NCBI RefSeq assembly: GCF_014982745.1
Contig: NZ_JADCKA010000008.1
Span: forward strand, 1 to 64,000
DNA from: Gallibacter intestinalis
GTDB taxonomy: Bacteria; Bacillota; Clostridia; Peptostreptococcales; Anaerovoracaceae
Direction: 5' to 3'
Length of the DNA stretch: 64,000 nucleotides
Under the pieces are notes generated by a model. The model was not told the DNA's origin. It searched no databases and saw only the letters and a list, made by a program, of their open reading frames with translations. Position 1 is the first letter of the stretch. Every line of letters begins with the position of its first letter. The translations under genes and the position numbers were made by a program. Of this stretch, positions 7,034 to 16,284 are shown piece after piece.

Positions 7034-7549
7034 ATGAGTAAAAAGGTGGACTGGCCGAAACTAAAAACTGAATATGTAACTACTGCTATTACTACACGTG
7101 CATTAGCTAAAAAGTATGGTCTTGCTTATTCAACTGTAGCAAGAAGGTCGGCGAATGAAGCATGGAGTGAAGCAAGGAGAGCATTTGAGAGCAAATATGT
7201 ATCAGAAGTAGAGCAGAAGGTTGTCAAGGCAACTTCTGATAAGACTACAGAGTTGTTAAGTAGAGAACTAAGGATTGCTAACAGGCTTTCTGAACTTATT
7301 GAGGAGAAAATAACAGAAGGGAAATATGTAAGTACTAATGCTATTAAGGAGTATGCGAACACCATAAAGATACTAGAACAGGTTAAGAGAAGTATCACAG
7401 GCACTAACACCGATGCACAGGAGAGAACTCTTAAGATTGCAGAGCAGCGGCTGCAGATGGATAAGGATAGAGCAGATAGAGAAGAAAATACTGACACCAA
7501 TATCACTGTAGTATTTGACGGCATAAGCGACGAGAGGTGGTCTGAATGA
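7034..7549 (+). CDS. terS: Terminase small subunit
   Basis: 171 residues. An N-terminal helix-turn-helix (TRALAKKYGLAYSTVARRSANE, about 20-41) is followed by a basic region and a long alpha-helical oligomerisation segment (about 55-150). Small terminases recognise the packaging site on phage DNA and control the large subunit. It has an AAAGGAG site and its stop overlaps the start of the large subunit by four bases, as usual. The family is confirmed mainly by HTH plus position. Confidence 0.85.
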   Translation: MSKKVDWPKLKTEYVTTAITTRALAKKYGLAYSTVARRSANEAWSEARRAFESKYVSEVEQKVVKATSDKTTELLSRELRIANRLSELIEEKITEGKYVSTNAIKEYANTIKILEQVKRSITGTNTDAQERTLKIAEQRLQMDKDRADREENTDTNITVVFDGISDERWSE

Positions 7550-8937
7550 TTTTAAATTTCGGAGCAGAGCCAAGTGACACTCAAAAGCAGTTCTTGCTTG
7601 CAAGAAAAAAGAATGTGGCCTTTGGTGGAGCCAGAGGTGGCGGTAAAAGCTGGGCAGTGAGAACAAAAGCCAAGTTGGCCGCTTTGCATTATCCAGGGAT
7701 AAAGATTCTTATAGTCAGAAGAACATATCCCGAGCTCATAGCTAATCACATAGACACAATGAGAGTGGAGTGTAACAGGATAGCGAAATATAACAGCACT
7801 AATAAAAAGATGTGGTTCTTTAACGGGTCTACTATCAAATTCGGGTATTGTCAAAACGATGGGGACCTTCTACAGTACCAGGGAGACCAGTATGACCTTA
7901 TATTCATCGATGAGGCGACTAACCTTACAGAACATCAGATTAAGGTTATTAAAGCGACTCTCAGAGGTGTTAACCGATTCCCTAAGAGGTTATACCTTAC
8001 ATGCAATCCGGGCGGTCCTGGGCATGCGTATATCAAGAGAGTATTTATAGACAGGAAATTCAAAAGCGGAGAGAATCCCGACGAGTATGAGTTTATACAA
8101 TCGTTAGTAACAGACAACAAGGTTCTTATGGAAGTTCAGCCGGACTACATAGAGCAGCTTGAAGAACTTCCAGAGAAGTTAAAACAAGGTTGGCTGCATG
8201 GCCGTTGGGATATATTTGAGGGACAGGTGTTCGAGGAGTTCACTGACGATCCGGAACATTACATAGACAGACAATGGACTCATGTAGTAGAGCCTTTCGA
8301 GATTCCATCATGGTGGCCGATATACAGAGGTTTTGACTGGGGATACGCAAAGCCTTTCTCTGTTGGCTGGTATGCCTTCGATGATGAAGGAGTATGTTAC
8401 AGAATTAAGGAGTTCTACGGCTGCAGCAAAGAAGAGAATACAGGCCTTAAATGGGACATAGCAACTGTGGCACGCAAGATACACGAGATTGAGACCAATG
8501 ACAGGATGTTGAAAGGTAGAAACATTATAGGTATCGCTGACCCGGCTATATTTGCAGAGAACGGCGGAGCAGCGATATCTGACACTATGGCAGAGCATCA
8601 GGTGTACTTCAATAAGGCTGACAATGAAAGACTGGCAGGTAAGATGCAGTGCCATTACAGATTAGCCTTTGATGAGAATGGACATTCTATGTTCTATGTG
8701 TTTAACACCTGCAAGGAGTTCATCAGAACAATACCTGCACTCATATACAGCGAAACAAAGGTTGAAGATGTAAACACGGATATGGAAGACCATATTTATG
8801 ATGAATGGCGGTATGTGATGATGCAGCAGAAGATACAAGGCAGAGAGCCAGTAGTTAAGAATGTACCTGACTTGGGTACAGTTGAAGACCCACTTGACAT
8901 GATAAGAGATAGATTGAAGCAAAGGAGAAGCTCATGA
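7546..8937 (+). CDS. terL: Terminase large subunit
   Basis: 463 residues. The packaging ATPase shows a Walker A motif GGARGGGKS (about 27-35), Walker B LIFIDEA (about 117-123) and the coupling motif YLTCNPGG. The C-terminal nuclease begins near GFDWGYAKPFSVGW and includes IIGIADPAIF. The enzyme pumps DNA into the prohead and cuts concatemers. Length fits the Terminase_6-type family. It overlaps both neighbours by four bases. Confidence 0.95.
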   Translation: MILNFGAEPSDTQKQFLLARKKNVAFGGARGGGKSWAVRTKAKLAALHYPGIKILIVRRTYPELIANHIDTMRVECNRIAKYNSTNKKMWFFNGSTIKFGYCQNDGDLLQYQGDQYDLIFIDEATNLTEHQIKVIKATLRGVNRFPKRLYLTCNPGGPGHAYIKRVFIDRKFKSGENPDEYEFIQSLVTDNKVLMEVQPDYIEQLEELPEKLKQGWLHGRWDIFEGQVFEEFTDDPEHYIDRQWTHVVEPFEIPSWWPIYRGFDWGYAKPFSVGWYAFDDEGVCYRIKEFYGCSKEENTGLKWDIATVARKIHEIETNDRMLKGRNIIGIADPAIFAENGGAAISDTMAEHQVYFNKADNERLAGKMQCHYRLAFDENGHSMFYVFNTCKEFIRTIPALIYSETKVEDVNTDMEDHIYDEWRYVMMQQKIQGREPVVKNVPDLGTVEDPLDMIRDRLKQRRSS

Positions 8938-10853
8938 GGAAGAAGAAAGAACAGCAGGAAGTGTATGTTACCGAGGATACCATCAAAGAAGCCACAGGAA
9001 GGCTTAATAAGTACCTTGAGAAGAAGCAGTCTATTGATGCAAGGGTAAATGCTAATGAGGACTTTTGGCGGCAGCGACACTGGGATAACTACCAAGTGAA
9101 TGACGGCTGCAGTGAGTTTGACGAGAAGCCGGTATCAGCATGGATGTTTAACTCACTTGCTAATAAGCATGCTGACATCATGGATAACTACCCTAAGCCT
9201 AATATCCTGCCAAGAACAGAAGCTGATGAAGCGGACGCTAAAATGTTGTCAGACATCATTCCGATGATACTTGAGAGGAATGATTATGAGGAACTATATA
9301 GCAATAAGCATTGGTACAGGCTTAAGAACGGCACATGCGTAACAGGTGTGTTCTGGGATAATGCTAAGGCTGATGGCAAAGGCGACATCACTATAAAAAA
9401 GATTGACCTGCATAACCTTGCATGGGAAATGGGAGTTGACGATATACAGGATTCAAGAGAGGTGTTTGTACTATCTGTAGAAGACAACGAAACTCTTGAA
9501 GCAATGTATCCGCAGCTTAAAGGACATCTTGGAATGGATGTAGGTATCAATAAGATTCAGTACAGAAAAGACTATGCAGAGGACTTGGGAGAGTACTCAA
9601 CGGTGGTTGATTGGTATTACAAGGTCAAAGTACCAAGAGTTCTGTATCAGGATGATGGCACGGAGTTAGTGACAGAGAAGACTATCCTCCACTATGCCAA
9701 GTTCTGTAATGATGTGCTGCTGTATTCATCTGAGAACAACGATGAACTGAGAGATGTCGGATATTACGAGCACGGATTATATCCTTTTGTATTTGATACT
9801 CTGTTCCCTATCGAGGAAGAGGTCGTAGGTTTTGGGTATATCGATGTAATGAGAGACCCTCAGAAGTACATCGATAAATTAGATCAGATGATTAACCGCA
9901 ATGCTTACATGATAGGTAATCCACGATATTTTGTTAAAAACAGTGCAGGTATCAACAAGGACCAGTTCGCAGATTGGTCTAATCAGATAGTTGAGGTAGC
10001 AGGAGATGTATCTGATTCTGTTAAAGAGATACAGTTCCCAACTATCCCAACAGCGGTAATGACTCAGAAAGAGTCAAAGATTGAAGAATTGAAGGAGACA
10101 TCCGGCAACAGAGACTTCTCACAGGGCTCTACATCATCCGGAGTTACAGCTGCTTCTGCTATAGCAGCGTTACAGGAAGCAGGAAGTAAGCTATCACGAG
10201 ATATGATTAAGGCTTCCTACAGAGCCTTCTGCAAGGAAATGGACCTTGTAGTAGAACTCATAAGGCAGTTTTACATTGAACCGAGAGACTTCCGTATTGA
10301 TAGAGATAACGGCGAGTATGAGTTCGTTAAGTACGATAACAGCAATATCAACAGGCAGGCTGTAGATGAAGCAGGCAATCCTATTATCGGCGATAACGGT
10401 AAGCCTGAGATGGAGAAGCCGGTATTTGATATCAAGATATCTGCTGAAAAGAAATCACCGTTCTCAAGAGCCGCACAAAACGAACTGGCAAAAGAAATGT
10501 ACGGTATGGGATGGTTCAATCCTAACAATGCAGAACCTTCCCTTATAGCAATAGACATGATGGAGTTTGAAGGAAAAGAAAAGGTTAAGCAGCAGATACA
10601 GCAGCAGAGTATGTTTATGCAGCAGTTTAACCGCATGCAGCAGGTCATAATGCAAACTGATGCGACTTTCCCACAGTTAGGGCTTGCGGTGCAGGCAGGA
10701 CTTGCAGAAGCACCGATGTTCCCACAGCAGACACAGGCTCCACAAGGAACATCGGAGGGCTCTGGGGAAGGAAATAATGGTCTGCCTAAGACTGATAACA
10801 CAATGGCAACTAAAATGCGTACAAGAGCTGCTGAGGCGGCTACACCGAGGTAG
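8934..10853 (+). CDS. Portal protein, P22-like
   Basis: 639 residues, directly after terL with a 4-base overlap. The size, the early DFWRQRHWDNY segment and the C-terminal glutamine- and methionine-rich helix (KQQIQQQSMFMQQFNRMQQ) fit the long P22-type portals of short-tailed phages rather than the 400-500-residue HK97 type. Portal dodecamers form the DNA entry vertex and connect head to tail. No frameshift is seen. The family assignment is by pattern and position; a profile search would settle it. Confidence 0.8.
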   Translation: MRKKKEQQEVYVTEDTIKEATGRLNKYLEKKQSIDARVNANEDFWRQRHWDNYQVNDGCSEFDEKPVSAWMFNSLANKHADIMDNYPKPNILPRTEADEADAKMLSDIIPMILERNDYEELYSNKHWYRLKNGTCVTGVFWDNAKADGKGDITIKKIDLHNLAWEMGVDDIQDSREVFVLSVEDNETLEAMYPQLKGHLGMDVGINKIQYRKDYAEDLGEYSTVVDWYYKVKVPRVLYQDDGTELVTEKTILHYAKFCNDVLLYSSENNDELRDVGYYEHGLYPFVFDTLFPIEEEVVGFGYIDVMRDPQKYIDKLDQMINRNAYMIGNPRYFVKNSAGINKDQFADWSNQIVEVAGDVSDSVKEIQFPTIPTAVMTQKESKIEELKETSGNRDFSQGSTSSGVTAASAIAALQEAGSKLSRDMIKASYRAFCKEMDLVVELIRQFYIEPRDFRIDRDNGEYEFVKYDNSNINRQAVDEAGNPIIGDNGKPEMEKPVFDIKISAEKKSPFSRAAQNELAKEMYGMGWFNPNNAEPSLIAIDMMEFEGKEKVKQQIQQQSMFMQQFNRMQQVIMQTDATFPQLGLAVQAGLAEAPMFPQQTQAPQGTSEGSGEGNNGLPKTDNTMATKMRTRAAEAATPR

Positions 10854-10858
10854 GAAAC

Positions 10859-11170
10859 ATGACAGAAGTAAGATATTTGTTTAATGACGGTATATACATA
10901 GAGATTAGCGGACACAACTCTTATGTGAACAAGGTAACAGGCAATGTAGATATATGTGTGGTGATATCAACGCTTGTAATAATGCTAACTATTGCATTGG
11001 CAGATGAGGAGTTGGCACCGGAGTCAGTGATAGATGGATATTTCAGAATGGACATTAAAAATCCAAGTGAAAAGGTATCGACATTGGCTCACTCGGTAAT
11101 CGATACACTTAAGTTCATAGAAGAGAAACATAAGGAATATATAACCGTAAAAAACATGGGGGCGAGATAA
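10859..11170 (+). CDS. Prp-like cysteine protease (YsxB family), likely capsid maturation protease
   Basis: 103 residues. ISGHNSY places a histidine, and VDICVVIS a cysteine 14 residues later, matching the SGHA...DxVCA catalytic pair of YsxB/Prp; the C-terminal LKFIEEKHKEYITVK matches the family's closing helix and strand. Prp trims the N-terminus of ribosomal protein L27 in Firmicutes, and Prp is known to cleave scaffold and capsid proteins of staphylococcal phage 80alpha at the same motif type. Here the gene lies between portal and scaffold, and the next two proteins share an N-terminal LHLHxFDG. The last codons and the stop are part of the terminator stem. Confidence 0.75.
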   Translation: MTEVRYLFNDGIYIEISGHNSYVNKVTGNVDICVVISTLVIMLTIALADEELAPESVIDGYFRMDIKNPSEKVSTLAHSVIDTLKFIEEKHKEYITVKNMGAR

Positions 11171-11182
11171 TCGCCCTTTTTT
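11160..11182 (+). terminator. Intrinsic terminator overlapping the protease stop codon
   Basis: GGGCGA / TCGCCC stem with a GATAA loop, then TTTTTT. The TAA stop of the protease is in the loop. Second copy of the GGGGCGA hairpin family. Confidence 0.8.
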
Positions 11183-11263
11183 AGTATATTCAGCGTAGGG
11201 TTCGCAACCCTTGAAAATTGCAGATTTACAGAGTCGTCCACTTAAGGACAGAAAGGAAATGTT

Positions 11264-12133
11264 ATGAACACATTAAACACACTGCATCTCCATTTATTTG
11301 ACGGAGAAGGCGGAGCCGGCGATGGACAGGCTGGCGACGGTGCAGGAGTGGCAGAACCGGAGATTATATACGGCAAAGCTGACGATAGCACCGATAGCGG
11401 TAATGCACAGGAAGTTACAGTGCAAGAAAATCCGGACGAAGATTTTGAAAGCCTTATAAATGGCAAGTATAAACAGCAGTTCGGAGCAAAGGTTCAGGAT
11501 ATCATTCAGAGACGCTTCAAGAACGATTCCGATGCGAACGCAAGATTAAGCGAATATGAGAGAAGCCTTGAACCGCTGTACGGAATGTACGGAGTTGACA
11601 ATCCTGCTGATCTGGCGGCAAGGCTGCAGAACACCGATGCAATTTACGCTGAAAGAGCAGAAGCTGCAGGTCTAACTATAGACCAGTACAAAGAGCGTCT
11701 TACCTTAGAAGCAGAAGCAGCAAGAGGAAGACAGTTGCAGCAGCAGATGGAACAGCAGAGAGCATCTCAGCAGCAGTATGACGCATGGGTAGCAGAAGCT
11801 GAACAGCTCAAAGAAGCACTTCCTAACTTCGACCTTGCGAGAGAATGCGAGAATCCGGAATTTGTCGATTATCTCTCAAAAGGGATAGCACTTGATAAGG
11901 CATTTATGCTCACTCACATGGATGAATTTATTGCTGGCAATAACAATGCAGTTGCAGAGGAAGCCAAGCAAAGTGTTGTTTCGCAAATTCGTCTGAGGAA
12001 TCAGAGACCAGCAGAAGCCTCAATATCAAGTCCACGTGCAGTAATCCGTAAGTCCAATGTTAACGAATTAACTGACAAGGATATCGATGCTATCAACGAA
12101 AGAGTTGCGAGAGGCGAAAAAATCTCTTTCTGA
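11264..12133 (+). CDS. Capsid scaffold protein with N-terminal LHLHLFDG motif
   Basis: 289 residues, acidic and mostly helical. Residues 7-14 are LHLHLFDG, then a Gly/Asp-rich linker, a RRFKNDSDANARLSEYERSLEPLYGMYG segment (family-typical for Firmicutes scaffolds), and a long Gln/Glu-rich coiled coil (about 130-195). Scaffolds template prohead assembly and leave before packaging. The motif is shared with the capsid protein and resembles the LNLQFFA-type Prp cleavage site, so removal of the first ~12-14 residues by the neighbouring protease is predicted. GGAAATG provides the start site. Confidence 0.8.
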   Translation: MNTLNTLHLHLFDGEGGAGDGQAGDGAGVAEPEIIYGKADDSTDSGNAQEVTVQENPDEDFESLINGKYKQQFGAKVQDIIQRRFKNDSDANARLSEYERSLEPLYGMYGVDNPADLAARLQNTDAIYAERAEAAGLTIDQYKERLTLEAEAARGRQLQQQMEQQRASQQQYDAWVAEAEQLKEALPNFDLARECENPEFVDYLSKGIALDKAFMLTHMDEFIAGNNNAVAEEAKQSVVSQIRLRNQRPAEASISSPRAVIRKSNVNELTDKDIDAINERVARGEKISF

Positions 12134-12151
12134 TAGCGGAAAGGAAGAGAA

Positions 12152-13147
12152 ATGCTTACAAAAGAAATGAATAAACTGCATCTGCATATGTTTGACGGAA
12201 ATCTTAATACCAATACTACTGTAGACTCCGGTATGACCGTTGAGATGAAGACTTACTACGATAAGAACCTCATCAAGAACGCAGAACCGGAACTTGTACA
12301 CGACCAGTTCGGACAGAAGAGACCAATACCAAAAAACGGCGGTAAGACCATTGAGTTCAGAAAGTATGACCCATTCCCAAAGGCTCTTACACCACTGACA
12401 GAAGGTGTGACTCCGGACGGAAGAAAACTTACTGCAACTTCTGTAACAGCTACAGTTAAGCAGTACGGCGATTACACCACACTGTCTGATGTTCTGCTGC
12501 TGACTGCTATCGACAACAACCTTGTTGAAGCAACTACACTGCTTGGATCACAGGCAGGAAGAACTCTTGACACTATCACAAGAGAAGTACTTGCAGCAGG
12601 AACTAATGTACTGTATGCCGGCGGTAAATCTGACAGACAGTCTCTTACAAGCACTGATACCCTCACAATGCAGGATATAAAGAACGCTGTAAGAATCTTG
12701 AAGGACAAAAACACTTCTAAGATTAACGGAGACTTCGTTGCGATAATCCATCCAGATACTACTCTTGACATCATGAATGACGATGAGTGGATTGATGCGG
12801 CAAAATACGCAGGCTCCGAGAGAATCTTTAAGGGTGAAATCGGCAGAATGTACGGTGTTAGATTCGTAGAATCCACAGAAGCTAAAATCTTTGCTGCGGG
12901 TAGCAGCCCAACTACACCTTTATGTTACGGAACACTTGTAATGGGTGCGAACGCATACGGTGTAACAGAAGTTACAGGCGGCGGACTTACAACTATCATC
13001 AAGCAGCTTGGCTCTGGCGGAACTGCTGACCCACTCAACCAGAGAGCTACTGCCGGATGGAAGGCTATTAAGACTGCTGAAATCCTTACACAGGAGTTTA
13101 TGGTAAGAATCGAACATACATGCACACACTCAAGTGCAGCTAACTAA
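12152..13147 (+). CDS. Major capsid protein, N4-gp56 type
   Basis: 331 residues. MKTYYDKNLIKNAEPELVHDQFGQ, then GGKTIEFRKYDPFPKALTPLTEGVTPDG and YGDYTTLSDVLLLTAIDN are characteristic of the N4-gp56 major capsid family (HK97 fold). The N-terminus, residues 9-16, is LHLHMFDG, nearly identical to the scaffold's motif, and is the predicted processing site. The glycine-rich C-terminal half is complete. An 18-base gap separates it from the scaffold gene and a GGAAGAG site precedes the ATG. Confidence 0.9.
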   Translation: MLTKEMNKLHLHMFDGNLNTNTTVDSGMTVEMKTYYDKNLIKNAEPELVHDQFGQKRPIPKNGGKTIEFRKYDPFPKALTPLTEGVTPDGRKLTATSVTATVKQYGDYTTLSDVLLLTAIDNNLVEATTLLGSQAGRTLDTITREVLAAGTNVLYAGGKSDRQSLTSTDTLTMQDIKNAVRILKDKNTSKINGDFVAIIHPDTTLDIMNDDEWIDAAKYAGSERIFKGEIGRMYGVRFVESTEAKIFAAGSSPTTPLCYGTLVMGANAYGVTEVTGGGLTTIIKQLGSGGTADPLNQRATAGWKAIKTAEILTQEFMVRIEHTCTHSSAAN

Positions 13148-13160
13148 GAAAGGAGTTTAT

Positions 13161-13601
13161 ATGGCAGCTAAAAATGAAGTAGCGAAAAATGCTGTAGAGA
13201 CAGAAGTTGAAAAAACTCTGAACGAAGAAGAAAAGGTTGATTTCGCAAAACTGAGAGCGGAACTGAAAGCTGAACTCAAGGCTGAAATTGCGGCTGAGAT
13301 GGAAAGCTATAAAGGAGAAGTATCAGAACCTGCGACATCAAAAGTACAGATGGGAGAATCCAAAGAAGAATTGGAGTATCTCAATGAAAAGGTTGAGGTT
13401 CTTATTCCAAGAGGACCTACAGACCCTGCTACATATACAGTTACACACAACGGAACATCCTACCAGATTAAAAGAGGTGTAAAGGTAATGATTCCAAGAA
13501 AGGTTAAGAACATCATCGACAGGTCAATGGCTCAGCAGGCTGCTGCAATGGACTTTGAAGATGCAAATGCTTTTGACCCAAGTGTGTTTGAAACAAAATA
13601 G
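13161..13601 (+). CDS. Head-associated phage protein, 146 residues
   Basis: ATG 13161 is chosen because GAAAGGAG lies 6-13 bases upstream; the upstream ATG at 13134 overlaps the capsid gene. An N-terminal alanine/glutamate-rich helix (about 1-55) is followed by a compact domain with EVLIPRGPTDPATYTVTHNG and YQIKRGVKVMIPRKVKNIIDRS. This second half is common beside capsid genes of Firmicutes phages and may be a head decoration or completion protein. Function not proven. Confidence 0.55.
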   Translation: MAAKNEVAKNAVETEVEKTLNEEEKVDFAKLRAELKAELKAEIAAEMESYKGEVSEPATSKVQMGESKEELEYLNEKVEVLIPRGPTDPATYTVTHNGTSYQIKRGVKVMIPRKVKNIIDRSMAQQAAAMDFEDANAFDPSVFETK

Positions 13602-13604
13602 CAA

Positions 13605-13646
13605 TCTAAAAGACGGAGGGAGTGCGGTGGTGCTCCCTCTTTTTAG
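13605..13646 (+). terminator. Intrinsic terminator after the capsid module
   Basis: Long hairpin: TCTAAAAGA and GAGGGAG pair with CTCCCTC and TCTTTTTAGA around a GGTGG-type loop, ending in a T tract. It separates head genes from fibre genes. Confidence 0.8.
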
Positions 13647-13662
13647 ATAGAAAGGAGTTTAG

Positions 13663-14694
13663 ATGAATTATAAGGCATTTAACATCGGACTACCGATTAA
13701 GGATAACAATGTTAAAATACAGGACGGCCTTGTGCAGTTCGATACTGCCAATATCGTAAATGTGCGTCTTATAGACGGTTCAGAGCCTTTTGATTTCACA
13801 GGGTATACTGATATTCTATTAGACATTTTAAAGCCGGACGGTCATAGGATAGTGGCAGGCATCACATCGGACGGTGAGAATACAAATAATCCTTATAGGA
13901 TACAGGTACTGGATCCTGCGCAGGGCCTTATAAGATTTGTGTTGTCCGGACAGGCAACAGTGATTACTGGAACATACTTCTGCACGCTGTCTCTATTTTC
14001 ATCGGGCAAGGTCCTTACATCTGCGAGAATCAACTATTATGTGGGAGAGTCTCTGCTGAATGATATGGACTCTGAGATTGAGAGCACAGACGATTATCAG
14101 TTTCTGTTAAACCTTATCAACAGAAACTCGGATATTGCGACTGCAGAGCAGGAAAGAGCAGATGCAGAGTGTCAGAGAGAACTTAATGAGGAGGAAAGAA
14201 ATCGTGAGTTCAAAGAAATGTATGACTCCATAACTGAATATATTAAGAATGCAGAAAAATATGTTCAGTTGACACAGGAGTATATGGAGGAAGCAAAAAG
14301 GTACGCTGAACTCGCACAGAATCCTTCACAGAAGATTATAAATGAGCTCATAACCCAGATGAACTTGGCGACCAAAAAGTACGTCGATGATGAAATCACA
14401 GAAAATACAAAGGACTTCATCGTCGGAGAGATTAACGCAAATAGAAAGAAGTTTACGATGGGTACAGCGAGCACGATTCCTGCTCTTGATAAAGGGGAGT
14501 TTGGAATAGATGGAGGAAACAATATCTTTGCGGGTGGTTCTAACGGTAATATTCTTTTGAGTGGTGTGTATGTTGTAGGACCTACAGAACCTCAGTATGA
14601 TACATTGCTGTGGATAGACACCAACGCAGGCGGTCAGCTCAAATACCACAATGGCAGCGAATGGGTTCCGGCTTCAATCCTGGCATTCTCGTAA
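13663..14694 (+). CDS. BppU-like baseplate/fibre upper protein
   Basis: 343 residues. The N-terminal ~135 residues (VNVRLIDGSEPFDFTGYTDILLDILKPDG, then ITGTYFCTLSLFSS) match the N-terminal anchoring domain of BppU, the baseplate upper protein that attaches receptor-binding trimers. A coiled coil with EQERADAECQRELNEEERNREF (about 165-185) follows, then a small C-terminal head-like domain (PTEPQYDTLLWIDTNAGG), a common phage fibre tip. In a short-tailed virion it could sit on the tail knob or capsid. AGAAAGGAG precedes the ATG. Confidence 0.75.
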   Translation: MNYKAFNIGLPIKDNNVKIQDGLVQFDTANIVNVRLIDGSEPFDFTGYTDILLDILKPDGHRIVAGITSDGENTNNPYRIQVLDPAQGLIRFVLSGQATVITGTYFCTLSLFSSGKVLTSARINYYVGESLLNDMDSEIESTDDYQFLLNLINRNSDIATAEQERADAECQRELNEEERNREFKEMYDSITEYIKNAEKYVQLTQEYMEEAKRYAELAQNPSQKIINELITQMNLATKKYVDDEITENTKDFIVGEINANRKKFTMGTASTIPALDKGEFGIDGGNNIFAGGSNGNILLSGVYVVGPTEPQYDTLLWIDTNAGGQLKYHNGSEWVPASILAFS

Positions 14695-14706
14695 GGCGGT
14701 GATGTC

Positions 14707-16227
14707 ATGGCAGTATCACAAAACAGCAAATACTTCACATTTACAGTTGAGACGAGCGTCACAGCCGATGACAAGAACCTCAGATGGATAGTAGAGAGTA
14801 CTGCGAAGCTAACTGTAAAAGTGTGGGCCTTCCGTTCAGGCCCAAGTTACACAATAACAGTAAGTAATGGTGGCACTGGAACTGGTAAGGTACAAGGTGG
14901 TGTTACTTATGGCAATAACAGATCTAATGTTACATACAATCTGGGGACTGCAACTGCATATTATTCATACTCCACAAGCCAGAGAAAAGTAAACATCAGT
15001 GCATCTTCAAGCGGAAGCATAACATCTGGCGGATATGGACCAGGACGGCTTAGTTACTCTGGAAGCGTGCTTCTTCCGGCAAAGTTCAGCAATGCAGGAA
15101 CACTTGAGTGTACTGGAATAACACAGGCATCTGCCACCGTAGAGCTTTCTGATATTCCATCAAAGACTGGTTACACTCGTGTAATAACATGGTATAGGGA
15201 CAGCGGTTCGTATGGCGACACCTCTATACCAGGAACAAGTTCTACAACATCTTACGGCAAGACATTTACTGGGTTGTTGCCTAATACAACATATGTGTTT
15301 AAGGCGGTAATAGAAGCAGGAAGCACGACGATTGCGACTAAGACCACAACTCAGACTACACCGCAGGAAACTGGCAAAATGACCCTTGAGGAGGGGACAA
15401 CGTATATTCGTGTAACGATTGATGAAATGTTTGCAAACCCAAACTATACAAGGACCATCAAAATATATTGCAAAGAAAAAGGAGCTGATAATTATAGCTT
15501 GTATAGTTCTGCGACATTTCAGAAGTCAACATATGAACTTACTGTAGATGGTCTTATCTCAAATAAGGAATACGAAATTAAAGCAGAAATATGCAATGGA
15601 GCAACGGTATATCGTAGTTTTACAGGTGCAAAGAGGACGATTAAAGATGAGTCGTTGATACCTTTAGGTTTTATCACCAATGCTACGCAAAGACTTGGTA
15701 CAAGGAAACTGACAGTAAGCTGGAATGTAGACAAACAGGTAGCAGGTACTACGTATGCTATAGAATGCAAGAATGCTTCAAGCGACTGGACAGAACTTCT
15801 GTCGCTTAACAACATATCTTCGCCGATAGAAGTAACTTCACCTTATGGTAATTCTGAAGTACTTCTGAGGATTAAAAGCACTAATCCATTGGTGGCCGAG
15901 ACTACAAGGTATTCTGCAGAGTACAGCATATATGTCAGAGATGATTTTGTATGGGATGTGCCTAAAGAAGTGGGGCAGCCTATTAAGGTGACTACAGCAG
16001 AATGGAATCGTCTTAGTGATTATGTAATGTCAAAATGCAGACAGGCAGGAATAAGTATCAATATATCTCCTGTAAAGCAGGGTGAGATGTTGACTGCAGA
16101 GATATTTAATCAAACTCGAGATGCAATCGAAAGCCTTACACCTACAGGAGTAGAAAGCAAAATGAAATATGAAGCGATTGACATAGAGGATTTTGACAAA
16201 CTAAGAATAGCTATCAATACAGCATAG
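14707..16227 (+). CDS. Fibre protein with fibronectin type III-like domains
   Basis: 506 residues. The first ~140 residues form a beta-rich domain with a Ser/Gly-rich loop. Residues ~145-220 fit a fibronectin type III fold (ECTGITQASATVELSDIP, then TFTGLLPNTTYVFKAVIEAG), with a second such domain at ~225-310 (LISNKEYEIKAEICNG) and a third less clear one after it. The C-terminal ~80 residues carry WDVPKEVGQPIKVTTAEWNRL, a small helical domain typical of phage structural proteins. It is probably a virion surface fibre binding carbohydrate or the cell wall. The stop codon is within the following terminator. Confidence 0.6.
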   Translation: MAVSQNSKYFTFTVETSVTADDKNLRWIVESTAKLTVKVWAFRSGPSYTITVSNGGTGTGKVQGGVTYGNNRSNVTYNLGTATAYYSYSTSQRKVNISASSSGSITSGGYGPGRLSYSGSVLLPAKFSNAGTLECTGITQASATVELSDIPSKTGYTRVITWYRDSGSYGDTSIPGTSSTTSYGKTFTGLLPNTTYVFKAVIEAGSTTIATKTTTQTTPQETGKMTLEEGTTYIRVTIDEMFANPNYTRTIKIYCKEKGADNYSLYSSATFQKSTYELTVDGLISNKEYEIKAEICNGATVYRSFTGAKRTIKDESLIPLGFITNATQRLGTRKLTVSWNVDKQVAGTTYAIECKNASSDWTELLSLNNISSPIEVTSPYGNSEVLLRIKSTNPLVAETTRYSAEYSIYVRDDFVWDVPKEVGQPIKVTTAEWNRLSDYVMSKCRQAGISINISPVKQGEMLTAEIFNQTRDAIESLTPTGVESKMKYEAIDIEDFDKLRIAINTA

Positions 16228-16252
16228 GGGCGAGAAATCGTCCCTGTTTTTA
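16227..16252 (+). terminator. Intrinsic terminator (GGGGCGA family) after the FN3 fibre gene
   Basis: GGGGCGA / TCGTCCC stem with one G-T pair and GAAA loop, then TGTTTTT. The first G belongs to the TAG stop codon. Confidence 0.8.
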
Positions 16253-16284
16253 TACCATTAAATAAAAAGCGAGGAGGTGAGTAA

